Positions 38,665 through 47,492 of a stretch of 64,000 nucleotides of DNA are shown piece after piece (the stretch's first letter is position 1; every line of letters starts with the position of its first letter). The notes beneath the pieces were generated by a model. The model ran no database searches. It saw nothing but the letters and a program-made list of their open reading frames with translations, and was not told the DNA's origin. The position numbers were made by a program, and so were the translations under genes. The stretch spans positions 555,161 through 619,160 of the forward strand of contig NZ_KB891987.1 in the NCBI RefSeq assembly GCF_000373625.1. The letters run 5' to 3'. Origin of the DNA: Streptomyces sp. LaPpAH-108 (lineage in GTDB: Bacteria; Actinomycetota; Actinomycetes; Streptomycetales; Streptomycetaceae).

Positions 38665-39638
38665 CCGGTACCGGGCCGCAACCGGCAGACCTCCACTTCC
38701 CTGCTCTGGTCAACGGCCTCGACTTCCTGGTGAGTGCGGTCGGCTCACTGTCTGGTGACGACGGGCAGCCGGGACCGCGCGACATGAAGTACGCGGTCCT
38801 GCACCTCCAGGCTGCGGCTGAGACGCTGCTGAAGGCCCGGCTGGAGATGCACGATCCGGCGCTGGTGTGGACAAAGGTGGAGCTGTTCGACCAGCGCAAG
38901 CACGAGGCCGGTGACTTCAAAAGCTGCGGCGTCAAAACAGCGATCGAACGTCTGCGTGACACTGTGCGGATCGAGAGCACGATCGATCCGGAGGACGCTG
39001 GCCTCAGGGCCCTGGGCAGCCTCCGCAACCGGATCATGCACTTCGGGTTGAAGGACACGGTCCTCGCCGTGCAGGCGCGCACCGTTCCCGTACTCGATTT
39101 GCTGGTCGGCTTCATCAACACCGACATCCTGCCCCAGGTCCACGAGACCGATGAGGCATGGTCGGTTGAGCAGCACATGGAGCAGGTACGCGACGGTTTC
39201 AAGCACCTCACGGACTTCCTCGCCCTGCGCATGGAGACCCTGCGCAGTCGGTTGGACGGCTATGAGAGCTCGACGGCCTCGTGCCGCTCCTGCGGTCAGT
39301 TCACCGTCGTACTCGACGCAGGAGCCCAGGATCTCGCCTGCCTCCTGTGCGCGAGGCAGTACGGCACCGGCGAGGACGCCTCGTGGGAGTTCGTCGGCTC
39401 CAGCAAGCACGTCAGCATCACCGACGGAGGCGGCGACCTCAACGGCTGTAGCAGCTGCGGCGCCTACTCCGTGATCAGCACTCCGTTGGCCAGCTCGCCC
39501 GAAGAGGACTCCTGGATTTGCTTCGACTGCGGATCCACATATGAAGGCGTCTGCACCTTCTGTGACCAGGCCGCCGAACTCGTCCCCGACATGGACATGT
39601 GTGGCGACTGCTACGAGATCCGCCTGGCCAACTTCTGA
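38661..39638 (+). CDS. HEPN-like domain protein with C-terminal zinc ribbons
   Basis: This 325-residue protein's first 190 residues are helical (YAVLHLQAAAETLLKARLEM) and contain R122-N123-R-I-M-H127, the RN-x3-H form of the HEPN ribonuclease motif. The C-terminal half has three pairs of CxxC knuckles: CRSCG/CLLC from residue 208, CSSCG/CFDCG, and CTFC/CGDC at the end. HEPN RNases with zinc ribbons occur in toxin and antiviral systems. Together with the ATPase-nuclease upstream it may form one system; the 330-bp gap argues for a separate promoter. Confidence 0.7.
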   Translation: MTGTGPQPADLHFPALVNGLDFLVSAVGSLSGDDGQPGPRDMKYAVLHLQAAAETLLKARLEMHDPALVWTKVELFDQRKHEAGDFKSCGVKTAIERLRDTVRIESTIDPEDAGLRALGSLRNRIMHFGLKDTVLAVQARTVPVLDLLVGFINTDILPQVHETDEAWSVEQHMEQVRDGFKHLTDFLALRMETLRSRLDGYESSTASCRSCGQFTVVLDAGAQDLACLLCARQYGTGEDASWEFVGSSKHVSITDGGGDLNGCSSCGAYSVISTPLASSPEEDSWICFDCGSTYEGVCTFCDQAAELVPDMDMCGDCYEIRLANF

Positions 39639-40261
39639 GGGTGAGTCGGAGGTCAGGGTACGGCGTATCTGTAAGGATGAGGTTCGGGCGCTCTGCCGAC
39701 CGCCTCGACGCATGGGGGAGCGGCGGCCGTCTTTGTGTTGTTCGCCGCCCTGGTCCACCTGCTGACCTGCGCCCACGGCCATCTTCTGGCCGGCGGGCAA
39801 CACTGACAGCATCGCATTGGCTGCCTGCCCTTCTTCTCAGCCGCCGGCGCGGCCCGGGAGGCATGCCGCAGGTCGGCGGGGAAGAGGTGCGGGATGCCTG
39901 GTGTAGCAGGTGCTTAGAAGACGCCTGCTCCATCCACTGGGGCTGTACAGGCTGAACTGCGAAGACGAAGGAGCTCATGGCTGTGTCCCGGCAGGCCGGG
40001 GGACGTATGTGGGATCCGTGGACACCCGCGCGGGCCCCGAGGTCCAGACGTAGATTCTGGGCTGTGGCCGGGCGTTGGGGCTGGCCGCCGGTGTCCCAGG
40101 AGACATTTAGCGAGCGTGGTGCTGTGCTGCCCGGCGGGGATTAGAGAGGCGGCACCGGTCTGATGTGGCGTGTGGGAGGTTCCGCAGACTTCGGAAACTG
40201 TGGGTCATGCCGGGTAGCGTTGGCGCTCCTGGGGCCTTCTTGTACTTTGTCGCGGGTTCCG
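39639..40261. other. gene-free right part of the element
   Basis: More than 600 bases with only short frames unlike known proteins. No integrase, excisionase or replication gene is visible. Minus-strand frames near 39800 may be decayed coding DNA but are unassignable. Confidence 0.45.
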
Positions 40262-40282
40262 GTGCTGGGATGGTGCTGGGAT
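40262..40282 (+). repeat. GTGCTGGGAT direct repeats, candidate integrase arm sites (right)
   Basis: Two perfect copies begin at 40262 and 40273, with the same 11-base period as the copies at the left end, and lie 36 bases inside the right repeat. Confidence 0.55.
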
Positions 40283-40317
40283 GCCCGTATTTCCGCAGGT
40301 CAGGTCCCTGTGGGGTA

Positions 40318-40428
40318 GTTCCGCTTCAACGTGTAGCGGCTGACGCATCACCACGTCGCTGATCTGGCGAACATGCAGGTCAGAGAGGGTCCGGCTCTTC
40401 GGGGTCGGGCCCTTGGTCTTTCCCGTGC
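40318..40428 (+). repeat. right attachment-site repeat (attR-like)
   Basis: This is the partner of 33171-33281. It retains a fragment of ychF coding sequence (GTTCCGCTTCAACGTGTAG, ending in a stop) detached from any ychF gene, the identical 18-base core and the TTCG hairpin. It ends exactly where a decayed antitoxin gene begins. Confidence 0.75.
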
Positions 40429-40519
40429 CGGAGACGGCGTACGGCATCGGGGAAGGGTCGGCGAGGCGGTCGGGCGCGAGCTGTGCGGGCGGGTCCTGGA
40501 CGAGTTCCTGCGGCTCCGA
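40425..40519 (+). pseudogene. decayed copy of the RHH antitoxin gene
   Basis: The DNA translates as MPETAYGIGEGSARR, matching MAEKTYSIGEGPATR of the intact antitoxin (33468). It then jumps, out of frame, to sequence matching its codons 44-56 (EAVERELRGQVLDEYL). About 90 bases are missing between, with a short AGGCGG homology at the junction, and the toxin gene is absent. It looks like the remains of an earlier element inserted at the same site. Confidence 0.7.
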
Positions 40520-40550
40520 ACGCCTGGGTGTAGCGGGCGCGGACGTCCTC

Positions 40551-42158
40551 TCAGCGGATGTCGGCCACCTCGCGTTCCTGGTATTCGCGTGGGGAGAGCC
40601 CGTGGAAGCGGGAGAAGGCGGCGCTGAACGTGGGGAGGTGGGCGTACCCGATCCGGCGCGCGACGGCACTGGGCGGGGCGCCCCCGGCGAGAAGGTCGCG
40701 GGCGATGCGCATGCGGGCGGCGTAACGCCAGCGGCCGAGTGTCATACCCGTCTCGTCGCGGAAGGCGCGGTGGATCTCGGCACGGACATCGGCATCATGC
40801 GTCCCGCCAGGCTCGCCGATACGACGCAGCCACTCCATCGCGACAGCACGCGCGCGCGGATCGGTGGGCATCGGCACCGACAGCGCTCGCTGCACGGCGA
40901 CCTGTTCCGCGAACAGGCCGAGGATGTGGCGGGGATCGTGGTCGTCGGGACGCAGTCCGGACCGGGCGCTGATCGAGCAGAACATCAAGTAGTCGTCCCA
41001 CGCGGGCGAGAACCGCACCTGCAGCGGCGCGGTCAGGTGGAGGTCGGCGGTACTCGCGTTGCCCAGCGGCAGGGAGACGGAGTTCTCGCGGAGGCCGGTG
41101 ACGTGCTCCATGTCCGCCGGTATCCAGGTCGCCACGCCTCGCTCCCGCTCGTAGCGCCGGTCGGCGATGTCCAGGTACCCGCTGCCTCGGTACATCCAGC
41201 TGAGGACGTGGATGTCGTTGGTGTGTGACGGCGTGCTGGCCGCGGGCAAGGTCTCGGGCGCGGCGGGAGTGCCGGTCTCGCGCACCATCCGGATCAGGTC
41301 GTCGGTCTGCCGTGCCGCCGCCGCCCGTTGTGTCAGTCCACCGGCGCCGGGCCGGGCGAACAGTCCCCGGCCGAACTCGTGGGGGGTCAGTCCGAACTGT
41401 CCCTTGAAGGCCCGCGTGAGGCCGTTGCGGCTGGCGAAGCCCACCAGAGCGGCCACCTGGTCCACGTCGTAACCGGCGGCGAGGAACTCCACGGCGGCGC
41501 CCAGTCGGCAGAGCAGCCGCCACCGCTCGAACGTGAGTCCGGTGTCGGCGAGGAAGTCGCGGCGGAGGGTGCGCGCGCTGCAGAGCACCCGCGATGCCCA
41601 CCTCTCGACCGTGAGGTCGAGCCCCGGGTCGCGCATCAGTTCCTCGGCGACCGCTCTGGCGCCGCGAGCTCGCGGCATCGCCGGCGGGACGAACCCCTCC
41701 GGGCTTGCCTCCCGCCCGGCCACGGCGGGCGCCGGCGGGTGCGAGCCGGGACGACGAAGAAGCTCCTCGATCGCCTCGGGGGAGTACCCGCGGTCGCTGA
41801 ACGGAGTGACCTGGAGGTTGAAGAGCTGGATCAACCAGTCCTGCCAGCCGCTGGGAACCTCGAACCGCGTCAGTTCCGACCACCCCCGAGCGCCGACGCC
41901 TGCGTGGGGACACAGCGGGAAGGCGACCGTGCCCGGCTCGGTGGTGATCGCCCGCGTCGCGCGGCCGTCCGCGGGAATCCAGGCGCCTTCGCCGGTCCTG
42001 AGGCGGAGCTCCGGTCCGTCGTCGAGGCGCACGTGTGCCGTGCCGGTGCGCACCCACAGCAGCAGCGGTCGAACGGGCGTGTCCGCCGCGCTCCACTGCG
42101 CACCCGGAATCGGCGGAGGGCAGCCGGAACCCGCGGCGAACGATGAGGCCATGGCCAT
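40551..42158 (-). CDS. tandem-duplicated AraC-family regulator
   Basis: This 535-residue protein is built of two AraC units in a row. The first has a cupin-like sensor (WVRTGTAHVRLDDG and GEGAWIPADGRAT) with a helix-turn-helix pair near 170-275 ending FGLTPHEFGRG. The second has a sensor (GVATWIPADMEHV) and a helix-turn-helix pair near 435-530 ending HGLSPREYQERE. Duplicated AraC regulators are rare; one chain could act like a dimer. It is divergent from the iron-uptake operon across a palindromic iron-box-like site and likely controls it. Start codon choice among nearby ATGs is uncertain. Confidence 0.85.
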   Translation of the reverse strand: MAMASSFAAGSGCPPPIPGAQWSAADTPVRPLLLWVRTGTAHVRLDDGPELRLRTGEGAWIPADGRATRAITTEPGTVAFPLCPHAGVGARGWSELTRFEVPSGWQDWLIQLFNLQVTPFSDRGYSPEAIEELLRRPGSHPPAPAVAGREASPEGFVPPAMPRARGARAVAEELMRDPGLDLTVERWASRVLCSARTLRRDFLADTGLTFERWRLLCRLGAAVEFLAAGYDVDQVAALVGFASRNGLTRAFKGQFGLTPHEFGRGLFARPGAGGLTQRAAAARQTDDLIRMVRETGTPAAPETLPAASTPSHTNDIHVLSWMYRGSGYLDIADRRYERERGVATWIPADMEHVTGLRENSVSLPLGNASTADLHLTAPLQVRFSPAWDDYLMFCSISARSGLRPDDHDPRHILGLFAEQVAVQRALSVPMPTDPRARAVAMEWLRRIGEPGGTHDADVRAEIHRAFRDETGMTLGRWRYAARMRIARDLLAGGAPPSAVARRIGYAHLPTFSAAFSRFHGLSPREYQEREVADIR

Positions 42159-42195
42159 GTCCTAACCGTACGGCAGTCTGCGCACGCTATCTGAA

Positions 42196-42216
42196 GTAAG
42201 GTTCCCCTAACCTTAC
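42196..42216. promoter_or_regulatory. iron-box-like palindrome between araC-type regulator and uptake operon
   Basis: GTAAGGTT (42196-42203) and AACCTTAC (42209-42216) form a perfect 8-bp inverted repeat with a 5-nt spacer. The central 19 bases match the DmdR/IdeR consensus at 14 positions. Iron-dependent repression of the uptake operon is the natural reading. Confidence 0.65.
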
Positions 42217-42286
42217 CTGTGCGCGCCCTCCTGGTTCCGGCGCGCGGCTCCTTCCCCCGAAGCCATGAGGAAGTCCGGTTTCCCGC

Positions 42287-44152
42287 ATGCCCAAGACCTC
42301 GCGCCCGATCACCGTGCACCCGCCGACACTGCGTGAGGTCGAGGTGGTCCGGACCGTCGACATCACCCCGGGGATGCGGCGGGTCACACTGAGCGGCGAA
42401 CAGCTGCGCGCCTTCACCACCGCGGCCGGCTTCGCGCGGCCGGCCTTCGAGTCCCAGGGCTTCGACGACGACCTCGGTCTCTACTTCCCGTACCCCGGCC
42501 ATCGCGATCCGGTACTCCCGGTCCAGGGCGAGGCCAAGCTGACCGTGCCCAAGGATCCTCGACCGCTGTCGCGGGCCTACACGGTCCGCCGGTGGGACCT
42601 CGAGGCGGGCGAGCTGGACGTGGACTTCGTCCAGCACGGGGTGGGCGTGGGAACGACATGGGCCTACCGCACCCGGCCGGGGGAGCGGATCCACCTCAGC
42701 GGCCCGCGCATGTCGAAGGCGTTCCCGGTCGGCGCGGACTGGTGGCTCGTGGCGGGCGACGACACCGCGCTCCCCGCGATCGGCCGCCTGCTCGACGAGC
42801 TCCCCTCCGACGCCCGGGCGCAGGTGTTCATCGAGATCGCCGAGGAAGCCCACCGCCAGGAGCTGCGTGAGCTGCCAGGGGTGGACGTGACGTGGCTGGT
42901 CCGCTCCGGAGCGACCGCCGGGACCGCCTCGCCGCTCACCGAGGCCGTCCGCGGTACGCAGTGGTGGCCGGGCCAGGCGTTCGTGTGGCTGGCCGGCGAG
43001 CACACGGCCGTCCGGGACATCCGTCGGCACCTGGTCGAGGACCGGGGTGTGCCCAAGGAGGACATCGACTTCGCCGGGTACTGGCGTCGCTCCCCGGTCG
43101 TCGCCCTGGAGACCGACGGGGCGATACCCGACCCGGAGAGGACCGTCACCCCGTTCCAGAAGCTCCACGACCTGACCGAACTCGTCGCGCCGATCGCGAT
43201 CCGCACCGCCGTCGAACTGGGCGTTCCCGAGCTGATCTCCCGCGGCGTGACCAGCGTGACCGAGCTGGCCGCCAAGACCGGCGCCGACGAGCGCGCTCTG
43301 GGCAAGCTGCTGCGCTACCTGCACACCCTGGACGTGCTGACAGCGACGGAACCGTGTCACTACGCCCTTACGCCGGTCGGCGATGTCCTCACCCTCGAGT
43401 TCATCGCCGACGGGCTCCACTCCACCGGGGTGGTCGGTCGCGAGATGCTCGGCATCCACGGACTCACGGAGTCGGTCCGCACCGGCCGGTCCTCCTACGC
43501 CTCGGTCACCGGCCAGACCTTCGCCGACGTACGGGCCGAGCAGGACTACGAGGACCGTCACCTGGAGCGCCTGGCGAAGTTCCAGCCCGCACTGGCCGGA
43601 CCGATCGCCACGTCCGGCCTGCTCGCCGGAGTCCGGCACCTGGTGATCCACTCCGGTGGTGCCGGTGCTCACGCCCGCGAGTACGTCGCGGCCCACGAGA
43701 CCCTGCGCGTGACGATCTGCGCCCTGCCCGCCCAGGCCGACTGGCTGCGCCGCGACCTGCCCGCCACGATTCCCGACGCGTCGCAGCGCACGCGGGTCGG
43801 CGTGCTGGAGCAGTCCGTCTTCGAGCCCGGCCCGGCAGCCGACGCCGTGCTCATCAGCCGCGCCTTCAAGACCTTGCCCGACGCCGACGCCGCTCACGCA
43901 CTGCGCCGGGCGGCGGAGAACCTCACCCCCGGCGGACGCGTGCTGCTGATCGAGGAGGTCTTCGACACCGACGACCTCGACGAGCACGACGGCGAGGCAG
44001 ACCTGATCGGCCTGGTCTGCCACGGCTCCGGCCTGCGCACCGCGGCGGAGCTGGACGCCGTCATCGCCCGGGCCGGTCTCACGCGCAGGTCGGCGCGCAC
44101 CGTCGGTCTGGGCACCACCGTCCACGAACTCGTCCGCGCCACCGCTGACTGA
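42287..44152 (+). CDS. siderophore-interacting protein fused to an O-methyltransferase-like domain
   Basis: This is a 621-residue fusion. Residues 1 to about 285 form a siderophore-interacting ferric reductase: FAD-binding RAYTVRRWD, VDFVQHGVGVGTTWA, then AGDDTALPAIGRLLDEL and WLAGEHTAVRDIRRHLVEDRGV. Residues about 295-621 resemble acetylserotonin-type methyltransferases, with a dimerisation helix region (LVAPIAIRTAVELGVPELI) and a Rossmann part. Its glycine loop is unusual (LVIHSGGAGAH rather than DxGGGxG), so SAM binding is uncertain. It is the first gene of the operon. The fusion is not the usual architecture. Confidence 0.87.
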   Translation: MPKTSRPITVHPPTLREVEVVRTVDITPGMRRVTLSGEQLRAFTTAAGFARPAFESQGFDDDLGLYFPYPGHRDPVLPVQGEAKLTVPKDPRPLSRAYTVRRWDLEAGELDVDFVQHGVGVGTTWAYRTRPGERIHLSGPRMSKAFPVGADWWLVAGDDTALPAIGRLLDELPSDARAQVFIEIAEEAHRQELRELPGVDVTWLVRSGATAGTASPLTEAVRGTQWWPGQAFVWLAGEHTAVRDIRRHLVEDRGVPKEDIDFAGYWRRSPVVALETDGAIPDPERTVTPFQKLHDLTELVAPIAIRTAVELGVPELISRGVTSVTELAAKTGADERALGKLLRYLHTLDVLTATEPCHYALTPVGDVLTLEFIADGLHSTGVVGREMLGIHGLTESVRTGRSSYASVTGQTFADVRAEQDYEDRHLERLAKFQPALAGPIATSGLLAGVRHLVIHSGGAGAHAREYVAAHETLRVTICALPAQADWLRRDLPATIPDASQRTRVGVLEQSVFEPGPAADAVLISRAFKTLPDADAAHALRRAAENLTPGGRVLLIEEVFDTDDLDEHDGEADLIGLVCHGSGLRTAAELDAVIARAGLTRRSARTVGLGTTVHELVRATAD

Positions 44153-44208
44153 TCCCCTCCACCCGGGCACACCCCTCCACCCGGGCAAGAAGAGAAAGAA
44201 AAACCACC

Positions 44209-45186
44209 ATGAGCAGCACGCCTGTGACGAGGCGCGGCACGGTCCTCGCCGCCGCCCTGTTGAGCACGTCGCTCGTCCTCACCGCCTGCGGCGGTGACGG
44301 CGACGACAAGGCCGCCGCTGAGACCCGCAGCGTCAAGGCCGAGAACGGCACCGTCAAGATTCCCGCCGACCCCCGGCGGATCGTCACGATCGGCAACACG
44401 AACCTCCCCTTCATCGATCTGGGTGGCAAGCCGGTGGGCGTCACCGAGGCGTCCGAGTCCGAACTCGATGTGCTCCCGAAGGAACAGAAGAACGCGTACG
44501 AGGCAGCCGAGGTCATCGGCACCAGCGGTGGTGAGGTGGACCTCGAGAAGCTCGCCGGCCTCAAGCCGGACCTCATCCTGGTCCAGTTCTCATCGAATGA
44601 CTGGAAAAAGGTCGGCAAGCGGCTCGAGTCGATCGCCCCGACCGTGCTCTGGGGGCTCGACACCGAGTGGAAGACCTTCGCCGGCGAGATCGCGGAGGCC
44701 GGCAACGTCACGGACACGCTCAGCCGGCAGACGGCGGAGTTCAAGAAGAAGGTCGCCAAGATCCAGGAGACCTACCGCAAGACCATCGACGACACCTCGT
44801 TCGTCGACATCTCCCGCGGAGACTGGAGCGATCCCGGAACGTTCTACATCGCGGACATCGGCTGCTCCGAGATCGCCCGGGACGACATCGGCCTCGACCT
44901 GCCCGAGGCGGCCGAGGGCAAGGACCCCCTGGCCTACGCATCCCTGCCGTTCGAGCAGATCAGCGAGCTGTCCAAGTACGACGTGATCACCTACCCCGTC
45001 GACGCCGACGGCCGGCCGACAGCGCCCTTCAAGCCGGTGGTCGAGACCAACACCTGGAAGGCGCTGCCCGCCGTGAACTCCGGTCGAGCGCTGGGGGTCT
45101 TCTGCCCCGGCAACAACTCCTACGGGCCCGTCCTGCGGTACCTGGACTCGCTGGACCATGCTCTGGCGACGCTCTCCACGAAGTAA
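44209..45186 (+). CDS. iron-siderophore ABC transporter substrate-binding lipoprotein
   Basis: This 325-residue exported lipoprotein has a signal peptide ending in lipobox LTAC (Cys near residue 27) followed by a linker. A FepB/FhuD-type fold has RRIVTIGNTNLPFIDLGGKPVGVTE, then LEKLAGLKPDLILVQFSS and IAPTVLWGLDTEWK. It binds a ferric siderophore outside the membrane and delivers it to the two FecCD permeases downstream. Confidence 0.93.
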   Translation: MSSTPVTRRGTVLAAALLSTSLVLTACGGDGDDKAAAETRSVKAENGTVKIPADPRRIVTIGNTNLPFIDLGGKPVGVTEASESELDVLPKEQKNAYEAAEVIGTSGGEVDLEKLAGLKPDLILVQFSSNDWKKVGKRLESIAPTVLWGLDTEWKTFAGEIAEAGNVTDTLSRQTAEFKKKVAKIQETYRKTIDDTSFVDISRGDWSDPGTFYIADIGCSEIARDDIGLDLPEAAEGKDPLAYASLPFEQISELSKYDVITYPVDADGRPTAPFKPVVETNTWKALPAVNSGRALGVFCPGNNSYGPVLRYLDSLDHALATLSTK

Positions 45187-45286
45187 AAGCAGCAGCAAGT
45201 GACACAGCGGCCCACGCCGCGCCGAGCGTCCGTCGCACACCAACCGACCCTCACCCGCAACGACGAAGGAAAAGAAGAGCACGGCG

Positions 45287-45385
45287 ATGACCTTGACACC
45301 CCTGAGACGGCGCGGCACGTATGAGAAGGTCCCGACGCTCAAGTCGCTCAAGGAGGCGCTCGCAGCGCTGCCCGAGGCCGGATGA
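45287..45385 (+). CDS. 32-codon ORF coupled to the first permease
   Basis: ATG 45287 encodes MTLTPLRRRGTYEKVPTLKS and ends EALAALPEAG, with a TGA overlapping the permease ATG (45382) by 4 bases. GAAGGAAAAGAAG precedes it, whereas the permease has no separate site. It is a short, probably translated coupling peptide; it shares no recognisable family. Confidence 0.5.
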   Translation: MTLTPLRRRGTYEKVPTLKSLKEALAALPEAG

Positions 45386-46437
45386 CGCTCGTGGACGCAA
45401 TGGAAGCGGCGATCCTCACAGAAGGCCCGCCACCCGCGGTTTCGTATCGACGCCGCCGTGCCATCGGGCTGGTCGCAGCCCTCGCCGTGCTGATCGTGCT
45501 GATGGCGCTCAGCGTGATGGTCGGCTCCAAGGCCATCCCGGTCGCGGTGATCTGGGACGCACTGTTCCACCCGTCTGCCAGCCCTGACCAGTTCGCGATC
45601 CGCGACTTCCGGCTGCCGCGCACGATCGTGGGTCTGGTCGTCGGCGTCGCACTCGGTCTGTCGGGCGCGCTGATCCAGGCGCTCACCCGCAACCCGCTGG
45701 CCGATCCGGGTGTCCTCGGCGTCCACGCCGGTGCGTCCTTCGCGGTGACGGTCGCCGTGGGTCTGCTCGGCGTCCGCGAAGCGCGGGGCTACATGTGGTT
45801 CGCGTTCGTGGGGGCGCTGATCGTCACGCTCCTGGTGCTCGCCCTCGGGTCGACACGGAAGGCCTCCTCGCCGGTGGTCATGGTGCTCGCCGGGGTCTGC
45901 GTCGGCGCCGTGCTCGGCGGCGCCAGGGAAGCTCTCCAGCTGGCCGACCCGGACGCCTTCGACGCGATGCGGTACTGGAACGCCGGGTCGGTCGCGGGTC
46001 GCCCGCTCGAGGTCGTATGGCCGGTCCTGCCGTTCTTCGCGGTGGCGCTCGTCCTGGCCTTCGCGGTGTCGGGCCCGCTCAACGCTCTGGCTCTGGGTGA
46101 CGAGCTGGCGGTCGCCCAAGGGGTCCGGTTGGCACGCACCCGTGTGCTCGCGGTGATCGCACTCACCCTCCTTGCCGGTGGCGCCACCGCGATCGCCGGA
46201 CCCATCGGATTCGTCGGACTCATGGTGCCGCACGTGGCCCGCTGGACCGTCGGCCCGGACCAACGCTGGATCTTCGCCTACAGCATCCTCCTCGCCCCGA
46301 GCCTGCTGCTGATCTCCGACATCCTCGGCCGCGTCGTGATGAGGCCCGGTGAGATCCCCGTGGGCATCGTCACCGCCTTCGTGGGCGCTCCCGTCCTCGT
46401 CGCGCTGGTGCGGCGGAAGAAGGCGAGCGGACTGTGA
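45382..46437 (+). CDS. FecCD-family iron-siderophore permease (first subunit)
   Basis: This 351-residue inner-membrane permease has about ten helices. FecCD hallmarks are FRLPRTIVGLVVGVALGLSGALIQALTRNPLADPGVLGVHAGASF, ALALGDELAVAQGVRL and AGPIGFVGLMVPHVARW, followed by DILGRVVMRPGEIPVGIVTAFVGAPVLVALV. It pairs with the next gene, whose start overlaps its stop by 4 bases. Confidence 0.94.
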   Translation: MTLVDAMEAAILTEGPPPAVSYRRRRAIGLVAALAVLIVLMALSVMVGSKAIPVAVIWDALFHPSASPDQFAIRDFRLPRTIVGLVVGVALGLSGALIQALTRNPLADPGVLGVHAGASFAVTVAVGLLGVREARGYMWFAFVGALIVTLLVLALGSTRKASSPVVMVLAGVCVGAVLGGAREALQLADPDAFDAMRYWNAGSVAGRPLEVVWPVLPFFAVALVLAFAVSGPLNALALGDELAVAQGVRLARTRVLAVIALTLLAGGATAIAGPIGFVGLMVPHVARWTVGPDQRWIFAYSILLAPSLLLISDILGRVVMRPGEIPVGIVTAFVGAPVLVALVRRKKASGL

Positions 46438-47492
46438 ACACACACCTTCCGCGGGTGGACTTCGGGCGTCGGGTGCTGGTGCTGCGGCACCGGCGGATCG
46501 CGGTCCGGCTCCAGTGGCGCTCGGTCGTCGTCTGCACGGTGCTCGCGGTCGCGGTCGCCGGTACGGCGGTGCTCGCGCTGATGACCGGCTCGTACGCGCT
46601 GAGTCCCGGGCAGGTGCTCTCCGCACTGACCGGCCGGGAATCCGGCTTCGTCCAGGAGATCGTGGTCGAATGGCGGCTGCCCCGGGTGGTCGCGGCGCTG
46701 GTGTTCGGCGCGGCTCTGGGCGTGAGCGGGGCGGTTTTCCAGTCACTGTTGCGCAACCCTCTCGCCGACCCCGGCATCATCGGGTTCTCCCAGGGCTCCT
46801 ACACCGGCGCGCTGGTCGTGATCCTGGTCGTCAATGGCACCTACGCGCAGCTGGTCGGCGGGGCGTTGCTGGGCGGGATGGCCACCGCCCTGGCCGTGTA
46901 CGTGCTCGCCTACCGGCGAGGGGTGCAGGGGTTCCGGCTGATCGTCGTCGGCATCGGCGTCTCGGCGATGCTCGGGTCGCTCAACACCTGGCTGATCCTC
47001 AAGGCCGACCTCGACCAGGCGATGTCCGCGGCTGCGTGGGGTGCCGGGTCGCTCAACGGCGTGGCCTGGAACCAGGTCGTCATCGGCGGCGCCTGCATCG
47101 CCGTACTCCTGCTGCCGGCCGGGATGCTGAGCCGGCCGATGCGGCAGATGCAGCTGGGGGACGACGTGGCCGCCTCGCAAGGGGTACGGGTCTCGCCCGC
47201 ACGCCTCGGCCTGATCCTGGTGGGAGTGGCGCTGACGGCGACGGTCACGGCCGCGTCGGGGCCGATCGCGTTCATCTCCCTGGTCGCCCCCCAGATCGCA
47301 CGCCGACTCGCCCGCACCGCCGGGATCACCCTCGTCCCCGCCGCCTTCGTCGGGGCGCTGCTGTGCCTGGCGTCGGACTACCTCGCCCAGCACATCGCCC
47401 CCACCCCACTGCCGGTCGGCATCGTCACCGTCGTGCTCGGCGGCGGATACCTCGGATTCCTGCTGTTCACCGAAGCAAGGAGACGCCTGTGA
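46434..47492 (+). CDS. FecCD-family iron-siderophore permease (second subunit)
   Basis: This 352-residue partner permease has FRLIVVGIGVSAMLGSLNTWLI, QLGDDVAASQGVRVSPARL and SGPIAFISLVAPQIARRL, with an N-terminal cytoplasmic extension before the first helix. It ends in a FTEARRRL tail that overlaps the next start (GTG 47489) by 4 bases. Confidence 0.94.
   Translation: MNTHLPRVDFGRRVLVLRHRRIAVRLQWRSVVVCTVLAVAVAGTAVLALMTGSYALSPGQVLSALTGRESGFVQEIVVEWRLPRVVAALVFGAALGVSGAVFQSLLRNPLADPGIIGFSQGSYTGALVVILVVNGTYAQLVGGALLGGMATALAVYVLAYRRGVQGFRLIVVGIGVSAMLGSLNTWLILKADLDQAMSAAAWGAGSLNGVAWNQVVIGGACIAVLLLPAGMLSRPMRQMQLGDDVAASQGVRVSPARLGLILVGVALTATVTAASGPIAFISLVAPQIARRLARTAGITLVPAAFVGALLCLASDYLAQHIAPTPLPVGIVTVVLGGGYLGFLLFTEARRRL

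Noticed and set aside
33468-39638. A known restriction-modification or BREX locus in the element
   Set aside because: No methyltransferase, helicase or BREX marker genes are present; only the ATPase-nuclease, HEPN-like and toxin-antitoxin genes were seen.
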